This document shows, piece after piece, positions 1 through 5,840 of a stretch of DNA of 17,566 bases (position 1 is its first letter; every line of letters begins with the position of its first letter). Both the position numbers and the translations under genes were made by a program. The notes below the pieces were generated by a model. The model was not told the origin of the DNA. It was given only the letters and a program-made list of their open reading frames with translations, and did no database searches. Source of the DNA: CAYFUT01 sp964346395 (GTDB lineage Bacteria > Bacillota > Halanaerobiia > Halobacteroidales > Halobacteroidaceae); the NCBI GenBank assembly GCA_964346395.1, contig CAYFUT010000055.1:1-17566 (forward strand). Direction: 5' to 3'.

Positions 1-489
1 AGTCAATCCGCCGAACCTCTGCCTCCGGTTAGCAATCAGTTTTTAGTGCCCGAATATTTAAATTTAAGCGATTGTGGAGAAGAAGATCGGGAAATTATTG
101 ATCAGGCTGTAGAACGACTAAAAGAGATAAATCAGATTTTAAAACTGGATAATCTCCATGTCGGCTACCGCGTGCGGGACGAAATTTGCTTTTATCTAAT
201 TTATAGGGATCGATATGATCTATTAGATTTTGATCAAGCATTTGACTATCAACTGCGCCAGAAGATACTGCGGCGGATTCAAGGAAGTTCTAGTTTGATT
301 AAACAAATTTTGGTCAAGTTATTTAACTTATGCAGCGGAGCTGACTTAACTACTGATAGTCGGCGGATAGCCGGAGAAGCACTTTCTTATGTAGAGAGTG
401 GAGCCGCCCCCTATCCTCAGTCAGCCGAGAAATTAGCCTATATGATCAAGCAGTTTGAAGAAGATAGCTTCACCGCTTATTGGATTTAA
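1..489 (+). CDS. McrB-like AAA+ ATPase, C-terminal fragment (5' end outside window)
   Basis: Frame 1 is open from the first base to the TAA at 487-489, so this is the 3' part of a longer gene; the GTG at 46 is probably internal. The visible 162 residues carry the pattern I know from the C-terminal lid region of McrB-type GTPase/AAA ATPases and their relatives: a G-Y-R-V-R-D-E segment, then L-D-F-D-Q-A-F-D, then R-R-I-Q-G-S-S and a leucine-rich helix. In the family these follow the Walker A/B core, which lies outside the window, so nucleotide binding cannot be checked. McrB works with a nuclease partner (McrC) in modified-DNA restriction, but many single McrB-like ATPases exist. A decayed copy of this same 3' end lies at 2765-2872. 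A hairpin terminator follows 46 bases after the stop. The family assignment rests on the C-terminal motif alone. Confidence 0.6.
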   Translation, partial: SQSAEPLPPVSNQFLVPEYLNLSDCGEEDREIIDQAVERLKEINQILKLDNLHVGYRVRDEICFYLIYRDRYDLLDFDQAFDYQLRQKILRRIQGSSSLIKQILVKLFNLCSGADLTTDSRRIAGEALSYVESGAAPYPQSAEKLAYMIKQFEEDSFTAYWI

Positions 490-535
490 AAGCTACGGAA
501 TAATTATTTTAATTTAAATAAATAGTAATTAGTGG

Positions 536-568
536 CCCGAGTCAACTATCGATAGGCTCGGGATTTTT
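536..568 (+). terminator. Rho-independent terminator after the McrB-like gene
   Basis: CCCGAG (536-541) pairs with CTCGGG (557-562) and ATTTTT follows. The loop contains TCAACT and the palindrome TATCGATA. The TCAACT next to the stem links it loosely to the CGGGCCAACT hairpins at 2733, 3638, 5545 and 13877. Confidence 0.8.
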
Positions 569-573
569 ATTTA

Positions 574-602
574 AACAAGGATTTTAATCTTCTATCTAGA
601 AA
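574..602 (+). repeat. Post-terminator repeat, copy A
   Basis: A stretch around the core GGATTTT then TCTTCTAT...TAGAA sits just after the T-tract of the terminator at 536-568. A similar stretch with core GGGATTTTCTTTTTCTAATAGAA sits in the same position after the terminator at 3638-3663. Function unknown; it could be a promoter or an mRNA leader element. Confidence 0.35.
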
Positions 603-641
603 CTTGAGGGTAGGAGGCAACGAGTAAGGGGGGGAGAGCAG

Positions 642-1289
642 ATGAATTATTGTGCTCTTATAGCAGATATGGTAGATTCAAGATTGATAAATGATCGTAA
701 TAAGGTAAGAAATAAAGTAAAAAAAGTAGTAGGAAAAATAAACTCTGATTATGAAGAATATTTGACAGCGGAATTTAGGATTTATGCCGGCGACGAGGTG
801 CAGGGATTGCTTCATCAACCTTCTATAAGCTATGAATTGATTAAAGAATTAAATAGTTACTTTTCTTCTGTTCAGTTAGTTTTTGGAGTAGGAATTGGAG
901 AAGTTACTACTGAAATTTCTGATAATCCGGTCACCTGGGAGTTAGATGGCCCTGTTTATCATCGAGCTCGGGAAATGATTAAGAAGGCTAAAAGAAAGAA
1001 ACCAAGTATTTGTTACTCTTTTGGTCCGGAAAATCATTCAGCAGTGAGTAAGGCAGATAAATTAATTAATTCCTTACTTTATTTTATTGAAAGCACTATC
1101 AATAATAGGACTAAACGGCAAAAAGAAGTAGTTGAACTTTATAACAAATATACTTCGCAACAAAAAGTAGCGGCTGATTTAGAAATTGCCCAGTCTACGG
1201 TTAGCGAAATTTTGGCTAAAGCTTTTTATTCGGAAGTTGAACAGGCGGAAAAGAATATTAGTAGGTATCTAGAATATTTTAATAATTAG
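642..1289 (+). CDS. SatD-family protein (cyclase-like N-domain plus HTH)
   Basis: This 215-residue protein has the SatD-family layout. The family is named after a gene of the Streptococcus mutans secretion and acid tolerance locus; its biochemical role is not established. Residues 3-14 (A-D-M-V-D-S), 49-56 (AGDEVQGL), 80-88 (VFGVGIGEV) and 103-112 (G-P-V-Y-H-R-A-R-E-M) match in order the landmarks of class III nucleotidyl cyclase folds. The two metal-binding Asp positions are present (D9, D51) and the late Arg is kept (R110), while the usual Asn of the VN..AR motif is Tyr. Residues about 157-195 form a helix-turn-helix of the sigma-70 region 4 / transposase type. The start is fixed by the GGGGGGAG ribosome binding site at 629-636. 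A DUF3307 membrane protein follows after 153 bases, a pairing seen elsewhere. The family call is fairly sure; cyclase activity is only an inference. Confidence 0.75.
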   Translation: MNYCALIADMVDSRLINDRNKVRNKVKKVVGKINSDYEEYLTAEFRIYAGDEVQGLLHQPSISYELIKELNSYFSSVQLVFGVGIGEVTTEISDNPVTWELDGPVYHRAREMIKKAKRKKPSICYSFGPENHSAVSKADKLINSLLYFIESTINNRTKRQKEVVELYNKYTSQQKVAADLEIAQSTVSEILAKAFYSEVEQAEKNISRYLEYFNN

Positions 1290-1307
1290 TACTATAGCTT
1301 ATGCAAC

Positions 1308-1353
1308 CTATATTTTTATATATAGCCTCAGTGATCTATATTATTTTATATAG
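1308..1353. promoter_or_regulatory. Two tandem CTATAT-N6-ATATAG inverted repeats
   Basis: CTATAT (1308-1313) pairs with ATATAG (1320-1325), and CTATAT (1336-1341) pairs with ATATAG (1348-1353). The two units start 28 bases apart and both are followed by C. They lie between the satD-like gene and the DUF3307 gene. They look like paired operator sites; the HTH-bearing SatD-like protein is an obvious but untested binder. There is no T-tract, so they are not classical terminators. A weak -10-like TATAGT lies at 1414-1419, before the next gene. Confidence 0.35.
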
Positions 1354-1442
1354 CTTCCGTAAGGTATAGACCTCCAAGTTTAAAGTGAAGGTTATTGATA
1401 TTAAGTGTTATTCTATAGTTGGATACATAGAGGAGGAAGATA

Positions 1443-2294
1443 ATGACTGCTAAACTGATAATTGCACTATTAATTTTAGCTCATTTATTATCTGATTTTA
1501 TTTTTCAAAGTGAAGAAATGGCTAACCAAAAACAAAATAATTATTCAGTTTTAGCAAAACATTGTATAAAAGGTTTTGGTATATCTCTTTTCTTAACAAT
1601 ACCTTATATTTCTCTTTGGTTAATTGGCATTGAATTTATTATTTATTTTTTTCATTTTTGGATTGATTTAGGTAAAATAAAGTTGGCAAAATTTAAAATC
1701 AATTTTTTAACTGAAGTTAAGCTTTTTTTATTCGATCAGTTTTTGCATTTTACTGTGTTAATAGCTGCTTATCCTCTTTTAAAGATAACTGAGATTAGTT
1801 TAAGAGATTGGGCAGTTTATATTAATGATGAGGTTTTATTAAAATTGTTCCCTTTATTTAAAACATTATCGATGAGTGAAAGCGACTGGTATATTTTTAT
1901 TTTGGTTATTTGCGGCTATATTTTTATTTGGACCCCCACATCTTTAATTGTAGAAAAGATGTTAGATAAACTAAAAGATAGTCTTACCCGAGAGCAGATA
2001 GGGTTTATTATTTCGGGAGATTTTAATAAGGAGCAGCAACTTAATCCTGGAGAATTAATAGGTAAGTTAGAACGGGCAATTTTAATGACTTTAGTGTTGA
2101 GTGGTAATTTTACTGCTATTCCCATTGTACTGGCGGCTAAATCAGTGGCTAGATTTAGCAATTTTGAGAATAAGGATTTTGCTAATTATTATATTATAGG
2201 TACCTTTATTAGTCTTTTGATTGCAGTAATTGTTGGTGGAATTTTAAATATAATTGCCAGTTTAGAGGGATATAATATTTTTTATATGTTATAA
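1443..2294 (+). CDS. DUF3307 family integral membrane protein
   Basis: A 283-residue, strongly hydrophobic protein with about six or seven membrane segments: roughly residues 4-20, 44-75 (probably two), 95-115, 148-170, 210-232 and 246-270. The first segment carries L-A-H-L-L-S-D-F followed by Q-S-E-E-M-A, and residues about 70-77 carry H-F-W-I-D-L-G. Both are hallmarks of DUF3307 proteins, whose function is unknown. The ribosome binding site AGGAGGAA lies 5-6 bases before the ATG. It probably forms a unit with the SatD-like gene upstream, as the S. mutans satD and satE genes are neighbours. The next gene fragment begins directly at its stop codon without an intact start, so the 3' side of this gene may be a recombination junction. 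Confidence 0.7.
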   Translation: MTAKLIIALLILAHLLSDFIFQSEEMANQKQNNYSVLAKHCIKGFGISLFLTIPYISLWLIGIEFIIYFFHFWIDLGKIKLAKFKINFLTEVKLFLFDQFLHFTVLIAAYPLLKITEISLRDWAVYINDEVLLKLFPLFKTLSMSESDWYIFILVICGYIFIWTPTSLIVEKMLDKLKDSLTREQIGFIISGDFNKEQQLNPGELIGKLERAILMTLVLSGNFTAIPIVLAAKSVARFSNFENKDFANYYIIGTFISLLIAVIVGGILNIIASLEGYNIFYML

Positions 2295-2556
2295 TTTTTG
2301 GCCTGGTTTTTCATTATTAAGACCTTTTTGGAGTTTAGATAAAATAGGGAGCTTTGGTTCTATAGCTAGAGGAAAAGAGGGAAATGATATTGATATTTTA
2401 GTTGAAGATGTAGATGATTATAATCAATTAATTAATTTTAAAGAGGAACTTGAAAGCATTATAAATAAAAAGGTGGATATAGTTATAAAAAAGCATGCTA
2501 ATCCTATTATATTACACCGTGCTAAGGAAGACATAATATATGTTAAAGAACATTAA
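2295..2556 (+). pseudogene. Nucleotidyltransferase (MntA/MNT type), N-terminally truncated
   Basis: The frame ending at TAA 2554-2556 encodes a minimal nucleotidyltransferase from the active site on: I-G-S-F-G-S-I-A-R-G-K-E-G-N-D-I-D-I-L-V (from 2344), then K-V-D-I-V carrying the third conserved Asp, and the usual family ending H-R-A-K-E-D-I-I-Y-V-K-E-H. There is no ATG, GTG or TTG start with a ribosome binding site in front of it: the frame runs back past the stop of the DUF3307 gene to a TAG at 2263. The 20-30 residues that normally precede the GSFGS motif are therefore missing. I read it as a truncated antitoxin-type gene. The spacing GS-x8-DxD differs from the intact MntA at 2934 (GS-x10-DxD), so it is a different lineage, not a fresh duplicate. 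Confidence 0.65.
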
Positions 2557-2722
2557 AAATGACCTATTGTATTTACCCGAATTAGAAAATGAATTACAAG
2601 AAATAACTGGTCGAGAGTTAAAAGCTAAAAATTTGAATAGGGAAGAATTTGATGTAGCTAAGAAAAGCAAGTATTATAGACATGTTAAATTTAAAGAAAT
2701 AGAAAAATATTTGGAAGATTAA
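2540..2722 (+). CDS. Small protein in HepT position, unknown
   Basis: This 60-residue ORF starts with an ATG that overlaps the end of the nucleotidyltransferase fragment by 17 bases, the arrangement typical of MntA/HepT pairs. An AAGGA sits about 11 bases upstream. The first dozen residues (M-L-K-N-I-K-N-D-L-L-Y-L) could be the start of a HEPN/HepT protein. The rest is charged, rich in Lys and Glu, lacks any R-x4-H motif and is half the usual length. It may be the remnant of a toxin that lost its catalytic part, or an unrelated small protein. A terminator follows closely. I do not recognise a function. Confidence 0.4.
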   Translation: MLKNIKNDLLYLPELENELQEITGRELKAKNLNREEFDVAKKSKYYRHVKFKEIEKYLED

Positions 2723-2732
2723 TTTTTTCATT

Positions 2733-2762
2733 CGGGCCAACTTCCAGCGCCCGGCCTTTTTT
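2733..2762 (+). terminator. Hairpin terminator, CGGGCCAACT family
   Basis: CGGGC (2733-2737) pairs with GCCCG (2749-2753), with CTTTTTT beyond. The left arm and loop read CGGGCCAACTTCCAG, matching the hairpins at 3638, 5545 and 13877. Confidence 0.75.
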
Positions 2763-2764
2763 AA

Positions 2765-2872
2765 CTAAAGAAATTTTAGTTAGGCTATTTGACTTAACTG
2801 TCGACAGTCATCTGAGAAGTTAGCTTATATCCCCAATACTGTGAAGTAGACGGTTTTTTTGCTTATTGATTG
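2765..2872 (+). pseudogene. Decayed 3' end of a second McrB-like gene
   Basis: This stretch aligns with the last part of the McrB-like gene at 301-489. ATTTTAGTTAGGCTATTTGA (2773-2792) matches ATTTTGGTCAAGTTATTTAA (307-326); both read I-L-V-[RK]-L-F-[DN]-L. GAGAAGTTAGCTTATAT (2814-2830) matches GAGAAATTAGCCTATAT, both E-K-L-A-Y. The last bases, GACGG...GCTTATTGA, give D-G-F-F-A-Y in another frame against D-S-F-T-A-Y-W in the intact copy. The middle is deleted and there is a frameshift plus an in-frame TAG, so nothing functional can be made. It shows that an McrB-like paralogue once sat between the two nucleotidyltransferase modules. Confidence 0.6.
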
Positions 2873-2875
2873 TTG

Positions 2876-2904
2876 TTGTGATTCTGGTAAAAATAAGATA
2901 TAAT
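2876..2904 (+). promoter_or_regulatory. Sigma-A type promoter for the mntA/hepT-like pair
   Basis: TTGTGA (2876-2881), a 17-base spacer, then a perfect TATAAT (2899-2904). The ribosome binding site AAGGAG (about 2918-2923) and the ATG at 2934 follow. The -35 box matches 4 of 6 consensus bases. Confidence 0.65.
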
Positions 2905-2933
2905 AATAAGTGAACGAGAAGGAGTGATATAAA

Positions 2934-3245
2934 ATGAAAATTACCTCTGAAATTGATATTTCAAAAGATGAATTATCTAAATTTTGCAAACAGCATCATA
3001 TAGAAAGTTTATCCGTTTTTGGCTCAGCAATAGGAGAAGATTTTCAAGATGATAGTGATATTGATTTATTGGTTGAGTTTAAAAAAAATAAAAAACCTAG
3101 TTTGTTTGAATTAATTGAGATAGAAAAGTCTTTATCAGAGTTATTTGATAATAGGGAAATAGATTTAAGAACTTACGAAGAATTAAGTAAATATTTTAGA
3201 GATGAAGTTAGGGATAATGCCGAAGTGTTGCCTCTTGATACCTGA
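2934..3245 (+). CDS. MntA-like nucleotidyltransferase antitoxin
   Basis: A 103-residue minimal nucleotidyltransferase. The active site is complete: G30-S31, ten residues, D42-x-D44 (the GSx10DxD signature), and D77 in R-E-I-D-L as the third acidic residue. In characterised type VII systems MntA adds AMP to the partner HEPN toxin HepT and so silences it. The HEPN partner overlaps its 3' end, which supports that role here. It has its own promoter (2876-2904) and an AAGGAG ribosome binding site 10 bases before the ATG. Length and motif spacing are normal for the family. Antitoxin function is inferred from the pairing. Confidence 0.8.
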   Translation: MKITSEIDISKDELSKFCKQHHIESLSVFGSAIGEDFQDDSDIDLLVEFKKNKKPSLFELIEIEKSLSELFDNREIDLRTYEELSKYFRDEVRDNAEVLPLDT

Positions 3246-3576
3246 TCTAGTTCGGGTTAGACATATGTTGGATGCAGTGAATGAAATAATTGAACTTGCT
3301 AGCAATAAATCTAGACAAGATTTAGATAATGATCGAAAGCTATGTTTATCTTTAGTCCATCTTTTAGAAATTATTGGGGAAGCAGCAAATGGTGTTTCTA
3401 GTGAAATGCGAAGTAGATATAAGGATCTTCCTTGGCAGACGCTTGTTGATATGAGAAATCGGTTGATACACGGATATTTTGATATAGATCTTGATATTGT
3501 TTGGAACACGGTAGAAAATAACATCCCTCAATTGAAACAAGATTTGGAAATGATTATTGAACAGGAGTCTGAATAA
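3217..3576 (+). CDS. HepT-like HEPN toxin (DUF86)
   Basis: A 119-residue DUF86/HEPN protein. The body from residue 10 (D-L-V-R-V-R-H-M-L-D-A) through L-E-I-I-G-E-A-A to M-R-N-R-L-I-H-G-Y-F-D matches the HepT family over its whole usual length. The HEPN ribonuclease motif R-x4-H is present as R80...H85, followed by Y87, giving the R-x4-H-x-Y arrangement whose Tyr is the AMPylation target in studied MntA/HepT pairs. I chose the ATG at 3217 because GGG precedes it at a workable distance. The in-frame ATG at 3202 has no ribosome binding site and would add five residues not seen in the family. It overlaps the MntA-like gene by 29 bases, suggesting translational coupling. A hairpin terminator follows at 3638. 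Confidence 0.8.
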   Translation: MPKCCLLIPDLVRVRHMLDAVNEIIELASNKSRQDLDNDRKLCLSLVHLLEIIGEAANGVSSEMRSRYKDLPWQTLVDMRNRLIHGYFDIDLDIVWNTVENNIPQLKQDLEMIIEQESE

Positions 3577-3637
3577 AAATATAGTTACTTCAGTAATTAT
3601 TGTTAAGCAATTAAAAGTTGACTAATGATTAATTGCC

Positions 3638-3663
3638 CGGGCCAACTGTCAGCCCGATTTTTT
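3638..3663 (+). terminator. Hairpin terminator, CGGGCCAACT family
   Basis: CGGGC (3638-3642) pairs with GCCCG (3652-3656), followed by ATTTTTTT. The left arm and loop read CGGGCCAACTGTCA, the same core as at 2733, 5545 and 13877. Confidence 0.8.
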
Positions 3664-3673
3664 TATTTTACTA

Positions 3674-3700
3674 GACAGGGATTTTCTTTTTCTAATAGAA
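3674..3700 (+). repeat. Post-terminator repeat, copy B
   Basis: ACAGGGATTTTC then TTTTTCTAATAGAA, placed just after the terminator T-tract. It resembles copy A at 574-602 in both sequence and position. Confidence 0.35.
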
Positions 3701-3814
3701 TTTATGTTATATGATTAAAAATCTAAAATTTTCACTTTTACAATTTTCAATAGTAGAGCTTTAAAAACTCAGATAAAAGGTTATTTCTTCCTTTTAATAC
3801 TTCCCTCAGTTGGA

Positions 3815-3837
3815 TATAATAAAGGTGAAAGTGAGGG
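3815..3837 (+). promoter_or_regulatory. Promoter -10 box and ribosome binding site of the AAA/nuclease gene
   Basis: A perfect TATAAT at 3815-3820, with only a weak -35 (TTTTAA near 3792), then the ribosome binding site GTGAGGG about 7 bases before the ATG at 3844. Confidence 0.45.
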
Positions 3838-3843
3838 ATAAAG

Positions 3844-5529
3844 ATGACCGAAAAGAAACTTCCCATCGGTATAGATGATTTTAAAAAATTAAGAACGGAG
3901 AATTATTATTACATAGATAAAAGTTTATTGATTAAAGAAATAATAGATGAACCAGCTGAGGTAGTCTTACTGCCGCGTCCGCGGCGATTCGGGAAGACGC
4001 TTAATTTATCGATGCTCCGATACTTTTTTGAGCCGGGTAAAACAGAAAATAGTAATCTGTTTACCGATTTGAAAATAGCAGAAGCGGGAGAAAAGTATTG
4101 GGCCCAGCAGGGAGAGTTTCCAGTCATTCAGTTGGATTTTAAAGGTACTAAATCGCGAAACTGGGAATCTTGTCGGGAACGGATCAAACGGACAATAGCT
4201 AATGAGTATGAACGACATCATTATCTGCTTGCTAGCGATATTTTTTTGGAACATGAGTGCGAGGAATATAACCAAATAATGGCGTTGGAAGCTGATCAGA
4301 CGACCTATGAATTTGCTCTGGAAAATTTAGCTGATTATTTGGCTAGATACCATCAGAAAAAGGTTGTAATTTTAATTGATGAATATGATGAACCTATTCA
4401 AAGTGGTTATTTAAATGGGTTTTATGAAGAAATTATTGATTTTATGCGGGGATTGTTAACCAGAGCTTTAAAGGGGAATTCTCAGTTAAAACAAGGAGTT
4501 CTATCGGGAATTTTGCGAATAGCTAAAGAGAGTATTTTTTCTGGTTTGAATAATTTATTAGTTAGCACCTTAATTGATAGTAGGTATGATAAGTATTTTG
4601 GTTTACTAGAGTCAGAGGTAAAGGAAATTTGCGACAGTTATAATTTAAGGGATCAATTTAAAAAGGTGAGAGACTGGTATAATGGCTACTCTTTTGGCGA
4701 GCAGACGATCTATAATCCCTGGTCAATACTAAATTTTATTTATTCTTCTGGACAATTAGAGCCGTACTGGGTTAATACCAGCGGCAATGAATTGATCAAA
4801 CGAACAATTATTGAGGGCAGTAGTCAGTTAAAGAGTGATTTAGAAGTATTGATTGCTGGGAATTCTGTAGAGAAAAAGATAGATAAGGATATAGTTTTTA
4901 GTGATTTAGATGACAGCAGTGAGGCAGTCTGGAGTTTTCTTCTGTTTAGCGGCTATTTAACAGCAGAAAACCAAAAGAGAAAGGGAGGTCAGCTTTACTG
5001 CCAGCTGGAAATTCCTAATTTAGAAATTCAATATATTTATGAAGAGATAATCTTAGATTGGTTAGAAGAAAATATAACTAGCTCTGAACTTGAATTAATG
5101 CTAACTAGTCTGGTTAATGGGGAGATTGAAACCTTTGCTGCTATCTTTCAGGAATTTGTAATTAATAGCATGAGTAATTTTGATACCGGAGGGGAAGAAC
5201 CCGAAAAAACCTATCATGCTTTTGTATTGGGTTTGTTGTTGAATCTGCGGGACGATTATCAAGTGAAATCAAATCGGGAAAGTGGTTATGGGCGGTATGA
5301 TGTAATGATTATTCCCGATGATAAAGAAAAACTGGGTATAGTGATGGAATTTAAAAGAGTTAATAAATATAAGCAGGAAACTTTGGAAGAAGCAGTGGCA
5401 GCTGCTTTAAACCAGATTAAAGAGCGGAAATATAAACAGGAACTTGTTAGTTGGGGAGTAGAAAATATTTTGGAATTGGGAATCGGGTTTGCCGGAAAAA
5501 ATGTTTTAGTGAAAACAAGAAATAACTAA
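3844..5529 (+). CDS. AAA-ATPase-like / PD-(D/E)XK nuclease-like protein
   Basis: A 561-residue protein of the common AAA-ATPase_like plus DUF1703 family. The N-terminal signature, P-I-G-I-D-D-F-K-K-L-R with Y-Y-Y-I-D-K-S, is followed by the degenerate Walker A R-P-R-R-F-G-K-T (residues 45-52) and Walker B V-V-I-L-I-D-E-Y-D (174-182). The C-terminus holds a PD-(D/E)XK-type core: Y-D486-V-M-I, then V-M-E502-F-K504. Both halves are intact and the length is normal for the family. These proteins occur in many copies in anaerobic bacteria and are suspected of a mobile or defence role; no biochemical function is established. It appears monocistronic, with its own promoter and a terminator at 5545. 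Confidence 0.85.
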   Translation: MTEKKLPIGIDDFKKLRTENYYYIDKSLLIKEIIDEPAEVVLLPRPRRFGKTLNLSMLRYFFEPGKTENSNLFTDLKIAEAGEKYWAQQGEFPVIQLDFKGTKSRNWESCRERIKRTIANEYERHHYLLASDIFLEHECEEYNQIMALEADQTTYEFALENLADYLARYHQKKVVILIDEYDEPIQSGYLNGFYEEIIDFMRGLLTRALKGNSQLKQGVLSGILRIAKESIFSGLNNLLVSTLIDSRYDKYFGLLESEVKEICDSYNLRDQFKKVRDWYNGYSFGEQTIYNPWSILNFIYSSGQLEPYWVNTSGNELIKRTIIEGSSQLKSDLEVLIAGNSVEKKIDKDIVFSDLDDSSEAVWSFLLFSGYLTAENQKRKGGQLYCQLEIPNLEIQYIYEEIILDWLEENITSSELELMLTSLVNGEIETFAAIFQEFVINSMSNFDTGGEEPEKTYHAFVLGLLLNLRDDYQVKSNRESGYGRYDVMIIPDDKEKLGIVMEFKRVNKYKQETLEEAVAAALNQIKERKYKQELVSWGVENILELGIGFAGKNVLVKTRNN

Positions 5530-5544
5530 AAAATATTTGATTAA

Positions 5545-5592
5545 CTCGGGCCAACTGCCAACAGAGCAGCTAAGCCTGGGAATTTTATTTTT
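5545..5592 (+). terminator. Hairpin terminator, CGGGCCAACT family, with G-T pairs
   Basis: CTCGGGC (5545-5551) pairs with GCCTGGG (5574-5580) using two G-T pairs, followed by AATTTTATTTTT. The loop carries CAACTGCCAA, the family core. The right arm is more eroded than in the 13877 copy. Confidence 0.65.
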
Positions 5593-5610
5593 AAGAGAAA
5601 ACCTAGTTTG

Positions 5611-5643
5611 TTGAACATTACCACGTATAATAATATAATACGT
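5611..5643 (+). promoter_or_regulatory. Strong promoter with overlapping inverted repeat
   Basis: TTGAAC (5611-5616), a 17-base spacer and TATAAT (5634-5639) make a near-consensus sigma-A promoter. ACGTAT (5623-5628) and ATACGT (5638-5643) form an inverted repeat that straddles the spacer and -10 box, as expected for an autoregulated toxin-antitoxin operator. It drives the shortened antitoxin ORF at 5662. Confidence 0.6.
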
Positions 5644-5661
5644 ACGTGAAGAGGAAATATT

Positions 5662-5793
5662 ATGAAAGATAAATTAACTTTAAGTGTTGATGAAATAGAT
5701 CCCCGGGTAAAGAAGTTAAGTGGATTATTTGCTGATGAAGAATTCCCGGAAGATAAGAAAGAGATGAGGCGTATATTCCATGAAAAAAAGTGA
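5662..5793 (+). pseudogene. Internally deleted DUF6364-like antitoxin
   Basis: A 43-residue ORF with ribosome binding site GAGGAA before its ATG. It begins M-K-D-K-L-T-L-S-V-D-E, like the start of DUF6364-type antitoxins, and then jumps at once to I-D-P-R-V-K-K-L-S-G-L-F and a tail P-E-D-K-K-E-M-R-R. That resembles the family's C-terminal P-x-V-K-x-L-S-G segment. The central helix-rich half (about 30-40 residues) appears to be missing, with the frame kept. It may still be translated, but DNA binding or toxin binding would be doubtful. It is followed by the broken start of a PIN-type toxin. The family call is from memory of short motifs and is moderate. Confidence 0.45.
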
Positions 5794-5834
5794 TAATTGG
5801 TATTAATATAATAGTTGATTTAAGAATTGAGTAG
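5780..5834 (+). pseudogene. Remnant of PIN-domain toxin start
   Basis: Read from GTG 5790, this gives V-I-I-G-I-N-I-I-V-D-L-R-I-E then TAG. PIN toxins typically begin K-V-I-I-D-x-N-I-[IL]-[LI]-D-L; here the first catalytic Asp is Gly. The ATG at 5780 is in another frame, so one base has been gained or lost. Only about 15 codons survive. The position directly after a DUF6364-like antitoxin supports the reading. Confidence 0.4.
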
Positions 5835-5840
5835 GAAGAA

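Noticed and set aside
3202..3216. ATG at 3202 as start of the HepT-like gene
   Set aside because: It lies deeper inside the MntA-like gene without a ribosome binding site and adds residues not expected in the family; 3217 is better.
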